Shown here: piece after piece, positions 1 through 5,860 of the stretch
How positions within the stretch are numbered: position 1 is the stretch's first letter
Layout of the letters: every line of letters begins with the position of its first letter
Origin: Planctomycetota bacterium
Lineage (GTDB): Bacteria > Planctomycetota > Phycisphaerae > UBA1845
DNA length: 5,860 nt
Reading direction: 5' to 3'
Assembly (NCBI GenBank): GCA_022566435.1
Contig: JADFIX010000304.1
Span: forward strand, 1-5,860
Translations under genes and position numbers: made by a program
Notes under the pieces: generated by a model
Told to the model about the DNA's origin: nothing
The model's input: the letters and a program-made list of their open reading frames with translations, nothing else
The model's database searches: none

Positions 1-188
1 GGGCTGGCGAGCTGGCGGATGGTCCCCAGCTCCGGATGGTCCATCTGCAGCACCATCCCGTCCTCGGCCACCTGCGGGTCGCGGAGCGCCTCCTCCACCG
101 TGTTGACCGGCGCGCACGGCACCCGGCCCTTGAGCAGCTCCAGCCACTCGGCGGTAGTCCTCTTGCGAGAGAGGTCCTTGAGCAACGG
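1..188 (-). other. Family III CoA-transferase (CaiB/BaiF)-like C-terminal segment, in frame with the RND gene
   Basis: Read in the same frame as the RND gene, residues about 315-375 match the C-terminal region of CaiB/BaiF CoA-transferases as I know the family: RTTAEWLELL (from about residue 323), VPCAPVNTVEEALRDPQV, then DGM followed by a short acidic/His stretch and ELGTIRQLAS. The usual next residue in the family is Pro, and the two leftover bases at the window edge (gg, read as CC on the minus strand) fit a Pro codon. The family's N-terminal half, with its catalytic Asp, is not in this window. The left limit of the segment cannot be fixed exactly, because 'VNREVLGPL' (about 307-315) would suit either family. 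Hand-counted GC is 127/180 for bases 1-180 against 105/180 for 301-480. It is either a true fusion or remnant, or a join made during assembly. Confidence 0.75.
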
Positions 189-1127
189 ACCGAGCACCTC
201 GCGGTTTACCAGGGCGATCTGTTGCCTGAGGCTGTCCATGGCCTTGATCACGTTCGCCCCGGTTTCGCGTCGTGCCGGCAGCGCGAGCACGTATTGCCCC
301 AAACTGCGGACGAAGGCGTACTGTTTTTTCAGGCCGTCGTGGACGGTCGCGATGTGGCGCACGAGTACCGGTCCGCCGCCACGATAGGCGATCACCGTTT
401 CTTCGATGTCTTCCACGCTACGATATTCACCGACGGTTCGGTAGGTGTAATTGCGTTTTCCTTGGGTGACCGTGCCGGCGGAAACGTTCTTGTTCTGTCC
501 CCGCAGCGCCCGCTCCACATCGCGAAAAGTCAGCCCGCGCGCGGCGAGCAAATGGGCGTCCACCTCGATCTGAATTTCGCGATCCAGCCCGCCGTAAACC
601 GGGACTTCCGCAATGCCCTCGGCCCGCTCGAGCTGCGGCTTGACGTGATCCTCGATAAACGTCTTCAAACCGGCGATGTCTTGCCCGTTCTGCGAATAGA
701 GGATCATCCAAGCGATGGTGTTGGCCATGTCGTCGTCGGTCGGCGACATAACCGGCTCGTCGACTTCTTCGGGATACCCGGTCACCTGGCGCAGCTTGTC
801 CGACACGTCTCTGTAGGCGATGTCTTTATCCACATCGACGGCGAATTCCAGTTTGATCTTGCCTTGGCCCTCGCTCGAGGTGGAAGTCAACTTCTTCAGA
901 TTGGTGACGCTTTTTAGTTTTTGCTCCTGGCGGTCGACGATTTCGCTTTCGATTTCCTGAGGGCTCGCACCCGGCCAAGATGTGGTGACGGTGATCACCG
1001 GTTTATCCACGTCGGGTGTGAGCTGAATAGGAATACGGAGCAGGCTCAGCAAGCCGAAGAGTACGATCAGAATCACGCCGACCAGGATCTTGACGGGGTT
1101 GTCAATGGCAAAGCGGATGATTCCCAT
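1..1127 (-). CDS. RND efflux transporter permease, N-terminal part (runs off window; 3' end replaced by CoA-transferase-like sequence)
   Basis: Inner-membrane proton-driven pump subunit of the RND superfamily (AcrB/HAE1-like) that takes substrate from the periplasm or membrane to an outer channel. My reading from ATG 1127 stays open to base 1 (about 375 codons). Residues 1-9 are a cytoplasmic stub. Residues about 10-32 are TM1, followed by the typical P-x-Q-L-T-P-D-V-D-K-P turn. WPGASPQEIE begins at W51 and leads the porter domain. VYGGLDREIQIEV (about 177-189), the later 'LRGQNKNVSAGTV' and 'RRETGANVIKAM' segments are typical of the periplasmic PN/PC region. After about residue 310 the RND pattern (expected to go on to a Y-D-x-T-x-Y-I motif and TM2) is lost; see the separate entry. 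A usual family member is about 1,000-1,100 residues, so the channel-forming TM helices with the proton-relay Asp residues are absent here. It starts 19 bases after the adaptor stop, so the two are co-transcribed. The RND identity of residues 1-310 is confident; substrate is unknown. Confidence 0.9.
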   Translation of the reverse strand, partial: MGIIRFAIDNPVKILVGVILIVLFGLLSLLRIPIQLTPDVDKPVITVTTSWPGASPQEIESEIVDRQEQKLKSVTNLKKLTSTSSEGQGKIKLEFAVDVDKDIAYRDVSDKLRQVTGYPEEVDEPVMSPTDDDMANTIAWMILYSQNGQDIAGLKTFIEDHVKPQLERAEGIAEVPVYGGLDREIQIEVDAHLLAARGLTFRDVERALRGQNKNVSAGTVTQGKRNYTYRTVGEYRSVEDIEETVIAYRGGGPVLVRHIATVHDGLKKQYAFVRSLGQYVLALPARRETGANVIKAMDSLRQQIALVNREVLGPLLKDLSRKRTTAEWLELLKGRVPCAPVNTVEEALRDPQVAEDGMVLQMDHPELGTIRQLAS

Positions 1128-1136
1128 CAGGCACCG

Positions 1137-1141
1137 TCCCT
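1137..1141 (-). promoter_or_regulatory. Shine-Dalgarno-like site of the RND gene
   Basis: The minus strand reads AGGGA here, nine bases before the ATG at 1127-1125, inside the 19-base gap after the adaptor stop codon (TGA at 1149-1147). It supports ATG 1127 as the RND start, which also places TM1 at residue 10 as usual for the family. Confidence 0.55.
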
Positions 1142-1146
1142 AAGCG

Positions 1147-2418
1147 TCATTGCTTAGTCACCATAGGGTTTTCGATAGGCGTGCCGGATTTGTCGACGAT
1201 CAGTACCGCTGTGGGGAACGGGTGGATGCGCTCCGTGCCGTGGGTGACGATCTTGTCGCCGGGCTCGATATTGCCGGACGTGATCGCGATCCAATCGCCG
1301 ATGTCGCTGCCGAGAATCACGCTGACCAATAGAGCGTTGAATCCCCCGCGCTCACCGGGCACGACCACGCCTACTTGCGTGATTCCTCGGCGCTCGACCA
1401 CGGCGTCCTTGGGGACGGCGACGACGTCCACATCGTCGCCCACGGTGACCGTCGCCCGCGCGAACATGCCGCCCGCGAGAAGTTTTTGGTCGTTGGGAAT
1501 CTCAATCTCGACAGGGAAGGTGCGCGCCGTGCGATCCGCGTCGCGCATGATGTGCTTGACCTTTCCTTCGAAGAAGCGAGCGAGTGCGTCGATCTCGATT
1601 CGCGTGCGGTCGCCCACATGCAAGAAAGGTAGCGCGGATTCCGGCACGTTGACACGCACCAGCATGGAAGACAAATCAACCATCTCGACAATCTGACCGC
1701 CGACCGTGACCCATTCGCCCACTTCGACGTTTCGACGAACGACGTAGCCGTCGAACGGAGCGCGGATCGTGGTCTTCTCGAGTTCGGTCGCCGTTCGATC
1801 GACGACGGCCTGCTGCTCGGCGACTTCATATCGGGCCTGGGCAATCACCTCTTTCCGCGGGCCTTGGCTGCCCAGATCGTATCTCGCTTTCGCGGCGATC
1901 ATGCGCCGCTCGGCGGTGCGAAAGAGGGTGCGTGCCTCTACGAGTTCCTTCCTGTTTGACTCGCGACCCTCATGCAGTTTGTTCACCCGGGCGAATTCGA
2001 ACTCCCACATTTTTAGTTCTTCCACGGCTTCGTCGCGTAACGCCCCGAGACGCACCAACTCGTCCTTGCGGGTGCCGGCCAGCAGTTCCTCATGGGCGGA
2101 TTGAAGCACACTCAGTCGGGCCTTTGCTTCGACCGCTCGATGCCGTAGCGTCGCACTGTCCAGACGACATAACGCGTCGCCTTTTTTTACAAAGTCACCT
2201 TGGTGTACGGGCATGACCTCGACCAAGCCGGCAATCTCTGAACCGACCCGACTCTTCCGCACCGGTTCAACGGATGCGACAAGGACCATGGTCGACGGCG
2301 CGCGCATGATACGTGCTTCGGTGACCGCGACTTTGGTCGGCCCCGGTTGGGCGTGCAACCCCGGTGCGGAGGTGAGGATGGCCAGAAGAAAAACCGAACT
2401 GTTATGTCGTACGTTCAT
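1147..2418 (-). CDS. Efflux RND transporter periplasmic adaptor subunit (HlyD/AcrA-type membrane fusion protein)
   Basis: Periplasmic linker that joins an RND inner-membrane pump to an outer-membrane channel. The 423 residues are a normal family length. Residues 1-23 form a signal peptide: Arg4/His5, hydrophobic VFLLAIL, and an LHA cleavage site before Gln24. No lipobox Cys is seen, so it is probably not a lipoprotein. The first lipoyl half-motif spans about 55-90 (GSEIAGLVEVMPVHQGDFV, then KKGDALCRLD). An Arg/Glu/Ala-rich alpha-hairpin coiled coil covers about 91-215. The second lipoyl half begins at TTIRAPFDGYVVRRNVEVGE (about 216-235). A beta-barrel follows at about 253-330 (GDRTRIEIDA, AGGMFARATV), then a membrane-proximal domain (VPKDAVVERRG, about 335-345, to the C-terminus). 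ATG 2418 is preferred because it gives the signal peptide, although no clear Shine-Dalgarno precedes it. It is the first gene of the efflux operon. No residue reveals the substrate. Confidence 0.95.
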   Translation of the reverse strand: MNVRHNSSVFLLAILTSAPGLHAQPGPTKVAVTEARIMRAPSTMVLVASVEPVRKSRVGSEIAGLVEVMPVHQGDFVKKGDALCRLDSATLRHRAVEAKARLSVLQSAHEELLAGTRKDELVRLGALRDEAVEELKMWEFEFARVNKLHEGRESNRKELVEARTLFRTAERRMIAAKARYDLGSQGPRKEVIAQARYEVAEQQAVVDRTATELEKTTIRAPFDGYVVRRNVEVGEWVTVGGQIVEMVDLSSMLVRVNVPESALPFLHVGDRTRIEIDALARFFEGKVKHIMRDADRTARTFPVEIEIPNDQKLLAGGMFARATVTVGDDVDVVAVPKDAVVERRGITQVGVVVPGERGGFNALLVSVILGSDIGDWIAITSGNIEPGDKIVTHGTERIHPFPTAVLIVDKSGTPIENPMVTKQ

Positions 2419-2473
2419 TCGCGTCAGATTGCCGAACGATCAGCGCGGTCAGCGGAAACCTTACAAAACGCGT

Positions 2474-2501
2474 ATTATAGCGTGCTGAGAATAATTGTGA
2501 A
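2474..2501 (-). promoter_or_regulatory. Predicted sigma70-type promoter of the efflux operon
   Basis: On the minus strand a -35 box TTCACA (2501-2496, 5 of 6 to TTGACA) is followed after 16 bases by a perfect -10 box TATAAT (2479-2474). Transcription would start near 2467, giving a leader of about 50 bases before the adaptor ATG at 2418. It is placed correctly between divergent genes. No clear operator palindrome for a local regulator was seen, and no regulator gene lies beside the operon in this window. Confidence 0.6.
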
Positions 2502-2549
2502 GCGCGAAGTTTTCGCTCACCGCCGCATTCGGTGTATCTTTATGTCTAA

Positions 2550-3308
2550 ATGTTCGAACTTCTTCTGCAATCCGCTGTCGATTTGGTTTTTCCGCCGCGT
2601 TGTGTGGTCTGCGACGAGCCCGGTGAGTCTGGGGACGAGGGGCTCTGTTTGCTATGTCGCCAATCCGTCGATGGCGGGCGGTCGGCGGCGGCCTGTCCGC
2701 GGTGCGGGGCCGGCGCGGCACCGTTCGCTGTCGCCCATGGATCGTGCGCCCGTTGTCGTCGCCATTCGCCCATCGTAGACGGTACCGTACGCGTCGGACC
2801 GTACACCGAAGCGCTGGCGCACATGCTTCGGGCCTACAAGTTTCGCGCCCAGGAGAGATTCGAGCCGATTCTCGGACGTTGGCTCGCAGAAGCGGTCGAT
2901 GATGCGCCGTGGCGGGATGATCTCGAAGCGGTGGTCCCGGTGCCGGCCCATTGGACAAAGCGAATCGTCCGTCCGGTGCAAGTCGCGGCGCGGATCGGTG
3001 CGGTAGTGGCGAAACACCTCGGTCTGCCGTTTGCCCAACTTCTTTGCCGACCTCGTAGCGGGCCCACTCAGGTTGGATTGACCTATACGCAGCGCTTGCA
3101 GAACGTCAAGGGTGCGTTTCGCGTGCGACGCGGCTTCAAGATGACGAGTGCCAAACTACTCCTTGTCGATGACGTTCGCACGACGGGAGCCACGCTTGCC
3201 GAATGCGCCCGGGTTCTCCGCCGCGGCGGCGCCAAGCGGGTATTCGCGGGTGCGGTGGTCTGCGCGGATACGTCGCACGCGGGAACAGTTGCCTCGCCGC
3301 AGCCATGA
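2550..3308 (+). CDS. ComF family protein (double zinc ribbon plus phosphoribosyltransferase-like domain)
   Basis: Cytoplasmic protein of the ComF/GntX family. In competent bacteria ComF supports DNA uptake; elsewhere the role is poorly known. Of 252 residues, the N-terminus MFELLLQSAVDLVFPPRC is the usual opening, which fixes ATG 2550. Two four-Cys ribbons follow: C18/C21/C33/C36 and C49/C52/C66/C69. Then come the conserved Y-K-F stretch (Y96-F98), VVPVPAHW (128-135), and a TQVGL...R..NVKGAF block (173-190). The PRPP-loop motif LLLVDDVRTTGAT is at 203-215, with the two acidic residues D207-D208 intact. The RGFNQ-type motif normally following the V-P-V-P strand is eroded to VRPVQ (140-144), only Gln kept. 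No Shine-Dalgarno precedes the start; an out-of-frame ATG lies at 2542. It is divergent from the efflux operon, with no competence gene nearby, so a competence role is not shown. Confidence 0.93.
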   Translation: MFELLLQSAVDLVFPPRCVVCDEPGESGDEGLCLLCRQSVDGGRSAAACPRCGAGAAPFAVAHGSCARCRRHSPIVDGTVRVGPYTEALAHMLRAYKFRAQERFEPILGRWLAEAVDDAPWRDDLEAVVPVPAHWTKRIVRPVQVAARIGAVVAKHLGLPFAQLLCRPRSGPTQVGLTYTQRLQNVKGAFRVRRGFKMTSAKLLLVDDVRTTGATLAECARVLRRGGAKRVFAGAVVCADTSHAGTVASPQP

Positions 3309-3346
3309 TCTTGCCTGCGTGCCGCGTATCACGACGTGCCGTCGAT

Positions 3347-3364
3347 GACTACCGAACCGTAGTC
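3347..3364. terminator. Small hairpin between convergent genes (possible bidirectional terminator)
   Basis: GACTAC (3347-3352) and GTAGTC (3359-3364) form a perfect six-base stem with a six-base loop, in the 75-base gap between two genes that end facing each other (stops at 3308 and 3384). No T tract follows on either strand, so it is not a standard intrinsic terminator. The position is the main argument. Confidence 0.25.
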
Positions 3365-3383
3365 CCCGCGCTACCCAATCGAA

Positions 3384-4871
3384 TCAATCGGTGTCTAATC
3401 GCTTCTTTATGACCTTCGGTAGGTCGCCGTATAGGGCGTAGCAAATCTGCTCATACCATTCAGAACCCCAGCGGAGTCGACCGTGCAGCAGCAGCATTGC
3501 CTGGGCGACCGGGGCCATCATCTTCGTCTTGGTCAAGAATGGCAGATAACCCTCCGGTTCGTCGTATAGAAACTCGATGGCCGTGTGCTCGCCGTCGGAC
3601 CGTGTGGGCGAAAAACGGGACGTCAATTCCCGGCGGGTCAGATTCATTTCGACGTCGAAGAGTAGCTCCGGCTGAAGAATCGAAATGTCACGCACGAGAC
3701 CGATCACCGTCATGGTCGCGACCTCGTCTTGGGCGACGCCCAACTCTTCGGACAGCTCCCGTGCCATGCGACCGAAAACGTCGTACCGTCCAGCTTCATC
3801 GCGATCGTTCTGTTCGAGCATGCCGCCGAATGCCTGAAGGCAACCCCGATGAAAATAGACGCGATCGCTGCGCCTTCCCCAGGCCAGAAACCCATCGGAT
3901 GTCATAACGGAGGCACTGACGCCGAGCGCGTTCGCGCGATGCCGCGGCGAAACGAAGGGTTTCTCGTGCGACAGATTCAAGTTGGTCGCCGCGAAATCTC
4001 GAAAACAGGTCTCTTCGAACTGGAAACAAAGAGTCGAGCCCTCCACGTCAAAGCCCGCGAGACGAACGAGTTTTCCGTTATGCAGCACCTGGCCGTGTGC
4101 TGCGGCTTTTTCGCATTCGGCTTTCCAATAGTTCGCCATATATTTTTCCAGTGCGGGCGGCGAAGTCGCGACATCGACGACGACCGTCTGGCTGATTTGC
4201 GAGCGCTCGAAGCCCTGTGAGCATTCCACGAGAAACGGAGGGGAATCTTCGGTCTTGGTGATCGCGCGGTCGGATTCCTCGTTCGCGCTCGCCGCCTGGG
4301 ACCGAAGAACGGCGACGGACACCTGTCGCAATAGGAGCAGAAGCCAACCCGGTAGACTGAACAGAGAGGCGCGCAACACGAACTCGAACAGACCGCTGGT
4401 CATCCCTCCCCTGACCGGCATGGGTCGCAACGGGGCATGGAACGCCGAGGTCGCACCGACGATGCCGGCCACGACGGCCAGCCATCCTGCAAGCCGAATC
4501 AACCGATCGGTTTCGCGCAAGCGGGCGGAGGATCCGATCGCTGTGACGCAGGTGAGAACGGTAAGCGTGAGAAGTCCGAGCGCTGCGGACGCCACCCCTA
4601 GAACGATGAATCCGTCGGTGAGTTGAAGTTCTCGGCTACGTCGCAAGAGGACAACCAGACCCAGAATCGCACCGAACGCCACCGTCAGCGATGCGATTAC
4701 GACACCGACCGGCCAGACAATGGGCCTGTGCCGCGCCGCCGCGTCCATCCGCGTCACGTCCACGTCGTGCCCGCACCACGGGCATCGATTCTCGGAGGCA
4801 CCCGTCAGATTGTAGCCGCACTCGGGGCATTGAAGCCCGGTGTCTGCAAGCTCATGCGGGGAATCGCTCAC
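3384..4871 (-). CDS. Zinc-ribbon, multi-pass membrane protein with C-terminal Nudix (NUDT22-like) hydrolase domain
   Basis: A 495-residue membrane protein. A short zinc ribbon (C15/C18, then C30/C33) comes first. Four hydrophobic helices follow at about 51-77, 88-112, 125-143 and 163-185. After a polar linker (about 186-230) comes a soluble domain with a Nudix core: GGMLE at 349-353 and RELSEELG at 371-378, matching the REUXEEXG half of the Nudix box, so metal-binding glutamates E372, E375 and E376 are present. Seven extra residues separate the two halves compared with MutT. The pattern FRDFAATN (about 290-297), NALGVSASVMTSDGFLAWGR (314-333) and then GLVRDISILQPELLF (391-405) resembles, from memory, human NUDT22, a UDP-sugar hydrolase; that substrate is a guess. 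The start is GTG 4871: an in-frame TGA lies at 4880-4878, and the next ATG (codon 42) would lose the ribbon. No clear Shine-Dalgarno. It is the last gene of the group, 54 bases after the small zinc-ribbon gene. Confidence 0.8.
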   Translation of the reverse strand: MSDSPHELADTGLQCPECGYNLTGASENRCPWCGHDVDVTRMDAAARHRPIVWPVGVVIASLTVAFGAILGLVVLLRRSRELQLTDGFIVLGVASAALGLLTLTVLTCVTAIGSSARLRETDRLIRLAGWLAVVAGIVGATSAFHAPLRPMPVRGGMTSGLFEFVLRASLFSLPGWLLLLLRQVSVAVLRSQAASANEESDRAITKTEDSPPFLVECSQGFERSQISQTVVVDVATSPPALEKYMANYWKAECEKAAAHGQVLHNGKLVRLAGFDVEGSTLCFQFEETCFRDFAATNLNLSHEKPFVSPRHRANALGVSASVMTSDGFLAWGRRSDRVYFHRGCLQAFGGMLEQNDRDEAGRYDVFGRMARELSEELGVAQDEVATMTVIGLVRDISILQPELLFDVEMNLTRRELTSRFSPTRSDGEHTAIEFLYDEPEGYLPFLTKTKMMAPVAQAMLLLHGRLRWGSEWYEQICYALYGDLPKVIKKRLDTD

Positions 4872-4925
4872 GCGTCGTCACACTTGAAGATTCGGTTTTT
4901 CCCGTTCGCCCTTCACGCAGGGTTT

Positions 4926-5192
4926 CTATCGCAGGGCGAGCAGAATCTGCGCGCCAATGAACACAAGCGCGGCAACTAACAGAAGCGTGATCCCGACAAC
5001 GAAGATTCGTTTGGTCCCGCTGTGCGGATAGACGGGTACGATCCAGTCGCCGCAGTTCGGGCACTTTTGCGTATCCTCGTGCACGGCGGCATGGCACGCG
5101 GGGCACGCCAACACGCATTCGTCCTCGGCGTCCTCATCTTCTATCCACTCTTCGTCCTCATTGTCCGCTTCGTATTCGTAGTCGTCGATCAT
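4926..5192 (-). CDS. Small acidic zinc-ribbon single-pass membrane protein, function unknown
   Basis: An 88-residue protein that I do not recognise as a named family. Residues 2-25 are strongly acidic (mostly Asp and Glu, with two Tyr and one Trp). A zinc ribbon follows: CPAC (C30/C33) and CPNCGDW (C44/C47), with an extra Cys at 26. A single hydrophobic helix spans about 63-87, ending at the C-terminus with Arg. Lys61-Arg62 just before the helix suggest that the N-terminal acidic and ribbon part stays in the cytoplasm (tail-anchored topology). ATG 5192 has a weak GAGA about six bases upstream. It lies 56 bases after the isochorismatase-family gene and 54 bases before the zinc-ribbon/Nudix gene, and shares its ribbon-then-membrane design with the latter. 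Base composition and reading frame look like real coding sequence. Confidence 0.75.
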   Translation of the reverse strand: MIDDYEYEADNEDEEWIEDEDAEDECVLACPACHAAVHEDTQKCPNCGDWIVPVYPHSGTKRIFVVGITLLLVAALVFIGAQILLALR

Positions 5193-5248
5193 ATGTTCTC
5201 GGCTTCGAATCGGAATCTAGGTTCCCGGATGCTCGCGGTCCGGATCGG

Positions 5249-5836
5249 TCAATCGGCCGGCGAATGGGCTTTGATGACCTCGAGCATGCCCTTGAAACGA
5301 TCGGTGTCGCATCGGTTGCATAATTCGAATAGGACGCTCTCGACGGTCGTCACCAGAACGCCCGCCTGTCTCATGCGGTGCAGGGCGTATTCGTAGTCTA
5401 TCCGTCCGCGAGAGCCAACGGCATCGGCGCAAACGAAAACGTCGTAATCCATGGTGCGAAGATCGAGCGCCGTCTGCTGCACGCAAACGTGGGCCTCAAT
5501 GCCCGCCACCATCACCTTGCTTGCCCCCGACTGCCCGAGCCGCTCGGCAAACGGCTCGCAGCCCAGGCAGCTAAAGGCCGTTTTGCTCGGAATCTCGCCC
5601 AGCCGGCTGGCCAACTCGTGCACGGTCGGGCCCAGCCCCTGGGGATATTGTTCGGTTGCCAACACCTTAAGTCCTGTCGCTTCGGCACCATCGAGCAGGC
5701 GTCGCAGGTTCCAGATGATCCGTCGCCCTGCGGCAATCAGCGGCATCAGCTTTTCCTGCACGTCGACCACCACCAGGACCGTGTCCTCGGGAGTCATCAA
5801 CTCCGGACTGCGGGCATACGCCGGTGTGTCGTTCAT
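5249..5836 (-). CDS. Isochorismatase family cysteine hydrolase
   Basis: A cytoplasmic alpha/beta hydrolase of the isochorismatase-like superfamily; members cleave amides or vinyl ethers (nicotinamidase, YcaC-like and N-carbamoyl amidohydrolases among them). The 195 residues are a normal length. The catalytic triad is visible: D25 in VLVVVDVQEKLM, K85 in PSKTAFSC, and C118 in GIEAHVCVQQTA, with I113-E114 at the usual cis-peptide site. TEQYPQGLGPT (61-71) and CADAVGSR (136-143) are further family marks. The Q-E-K-L-M and E-Q-Y-P-Q-G-L-G patterns are of the broad 'hydrolase, isochorismatase family' type rather than nicotinamidase, which has a metal-binding D-x-H motif not seen here, so the substrate cannot be named. 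ATG 5836 gives about 15 residues before the first strand; no strong Shine-Dalgarno is visible. It is the first gene of the minus-strand group in this window. Confidence 0.93.
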   Translation of the reverse strand: MNDTPAYARSPELMTPEDTVLVVVDVQEKLMPLIAAGRRIIWNLRRLLDGAEATGLKVLATEQYPQGLGPTVHELASRLGEIPSKTAFSCLGCEPFAERLGQSGASKVMVAGIEAHVCVQQTALDLRTMDYDVFVCADAVGSRGRIDYEYALHRMRQAGVLVTTVESVLFELCNRCDTDRFKGMLEVIKAHSPAD

Positions 5837-5860
5837 GGCGCTTGAGCATAGCGGAAAGAT

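Noticed and set aside
36..917. Long plus-strand open frame of 293 codons
   Set aside because: Antisense shadow of the RND gene: it shows no family motif, while the minus-strand frame carries a clear RND signature from ATG 1127.
2542..2778. ATG at 2542 opening a plus-strand frame overlapping the ComF start
   Set aside because: Out of frame with ComF; the product is Arg/Pro-rich with no recognisable domain. The ComF frame begins with the family's usual N-terminus at 2550.
2461..2958. Minus-strand open frame of 165 codons over the ComF region
   Set aside because: Arg- and Pro-rich antisense product typical of a GC-rich shadow frame; the ComF motifs on the plus strand explain the sequence.
5225..5243. 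CCGGA...TCCGG inverted repeat just after the isochorismatase-family stop, as a terminator
   Set aside because: Only five base pairs with a nine-base loop and no T tract; expected by chance in GC-rich DNA.
5378..5845. Plus-strand open frame of 155 codons opposite the isochorismatase-family gene
   Set aside because: Antisense shadow: the minus strand carries the complete D/K/C triad in a full-length enzyme.
1..5860. CRISPR arrays, tRNA or rRNA genes, insertion sequences, attachment sites
   Set aside because: No regularly spaced repeats, transposase or integrase motifs, terminal inverted repeats, or tRNA/rRNA-like stretches were seen on either strand; the window is almost wholly occupied by the listed genes.

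Overview
The window is a GC-rich (roughly 58-60 %) stretch from a Gram-negative bacterium. An RND efflux pump with a secreted periplasmic adaptor implies an outer membrane. Two membrane proteins with N-terminal CxxC...CPxCG zinc ribbons are a style common in Planctomycetota and related deep-branching or environmental lineages. The phylum is an inference from style only; no rRNA or marker gene is present.

Layout, left to right. (1) Positions 1-2418, minus strand: a two-gene efflux operon. It runs from a well-formed sigma70-type promoter (about 2474-2501) through a HlyD/AcrA-type adaptor (2418-1147) into an RND permease that starts at 1127 and leaves the window at base 1. The last ~185 bases of the permease frame do not look like RND. 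They read, in frame and without a stop, as the C-terminal part of a family III (CaiB/BaiF) CoA-transferase, and GC content rises there from about 58 % to about 71 %. This is the most anomalous structure in the window: either a real gene fusion or an assembly chimera. (2) Positions 2550-3308, plus strand: a ComF-family phosphoribosyltransferase-like protein with a double zinc ribbon, divergent from the efflux operon. (3) Positions 3309-3383: a short convergent gap with a small perfect hairpin. (4) Positions 5836-3384, minus strand: three same-strand genes with gaps of about 55 bases, plausibly one transcription unit. In order of transcription they are an isochorismatase-family cysteine hydrolase, an 88-residue acidic zinc-ribbon single-pass membrane protein, and a 495-residue protein joining a zinc ribbon, about four membrane helices and a C-terminal Nudix domain that resembles NUDT22-type enzymes.

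How they work together: the adaptor and permease would form the inner-membrane and periplasmic parts of a tripartite efflux pump if the permease is intact in the real genome. The isochorismatase/zinc-ribbon/Nudix group has no recognised joint pathway; shared orientation and the repeated zinc-ribbon-plus-membrane design are the only links seen. No rRNA, tRNA, CRISPR array, insertion sequence or integrase was found.
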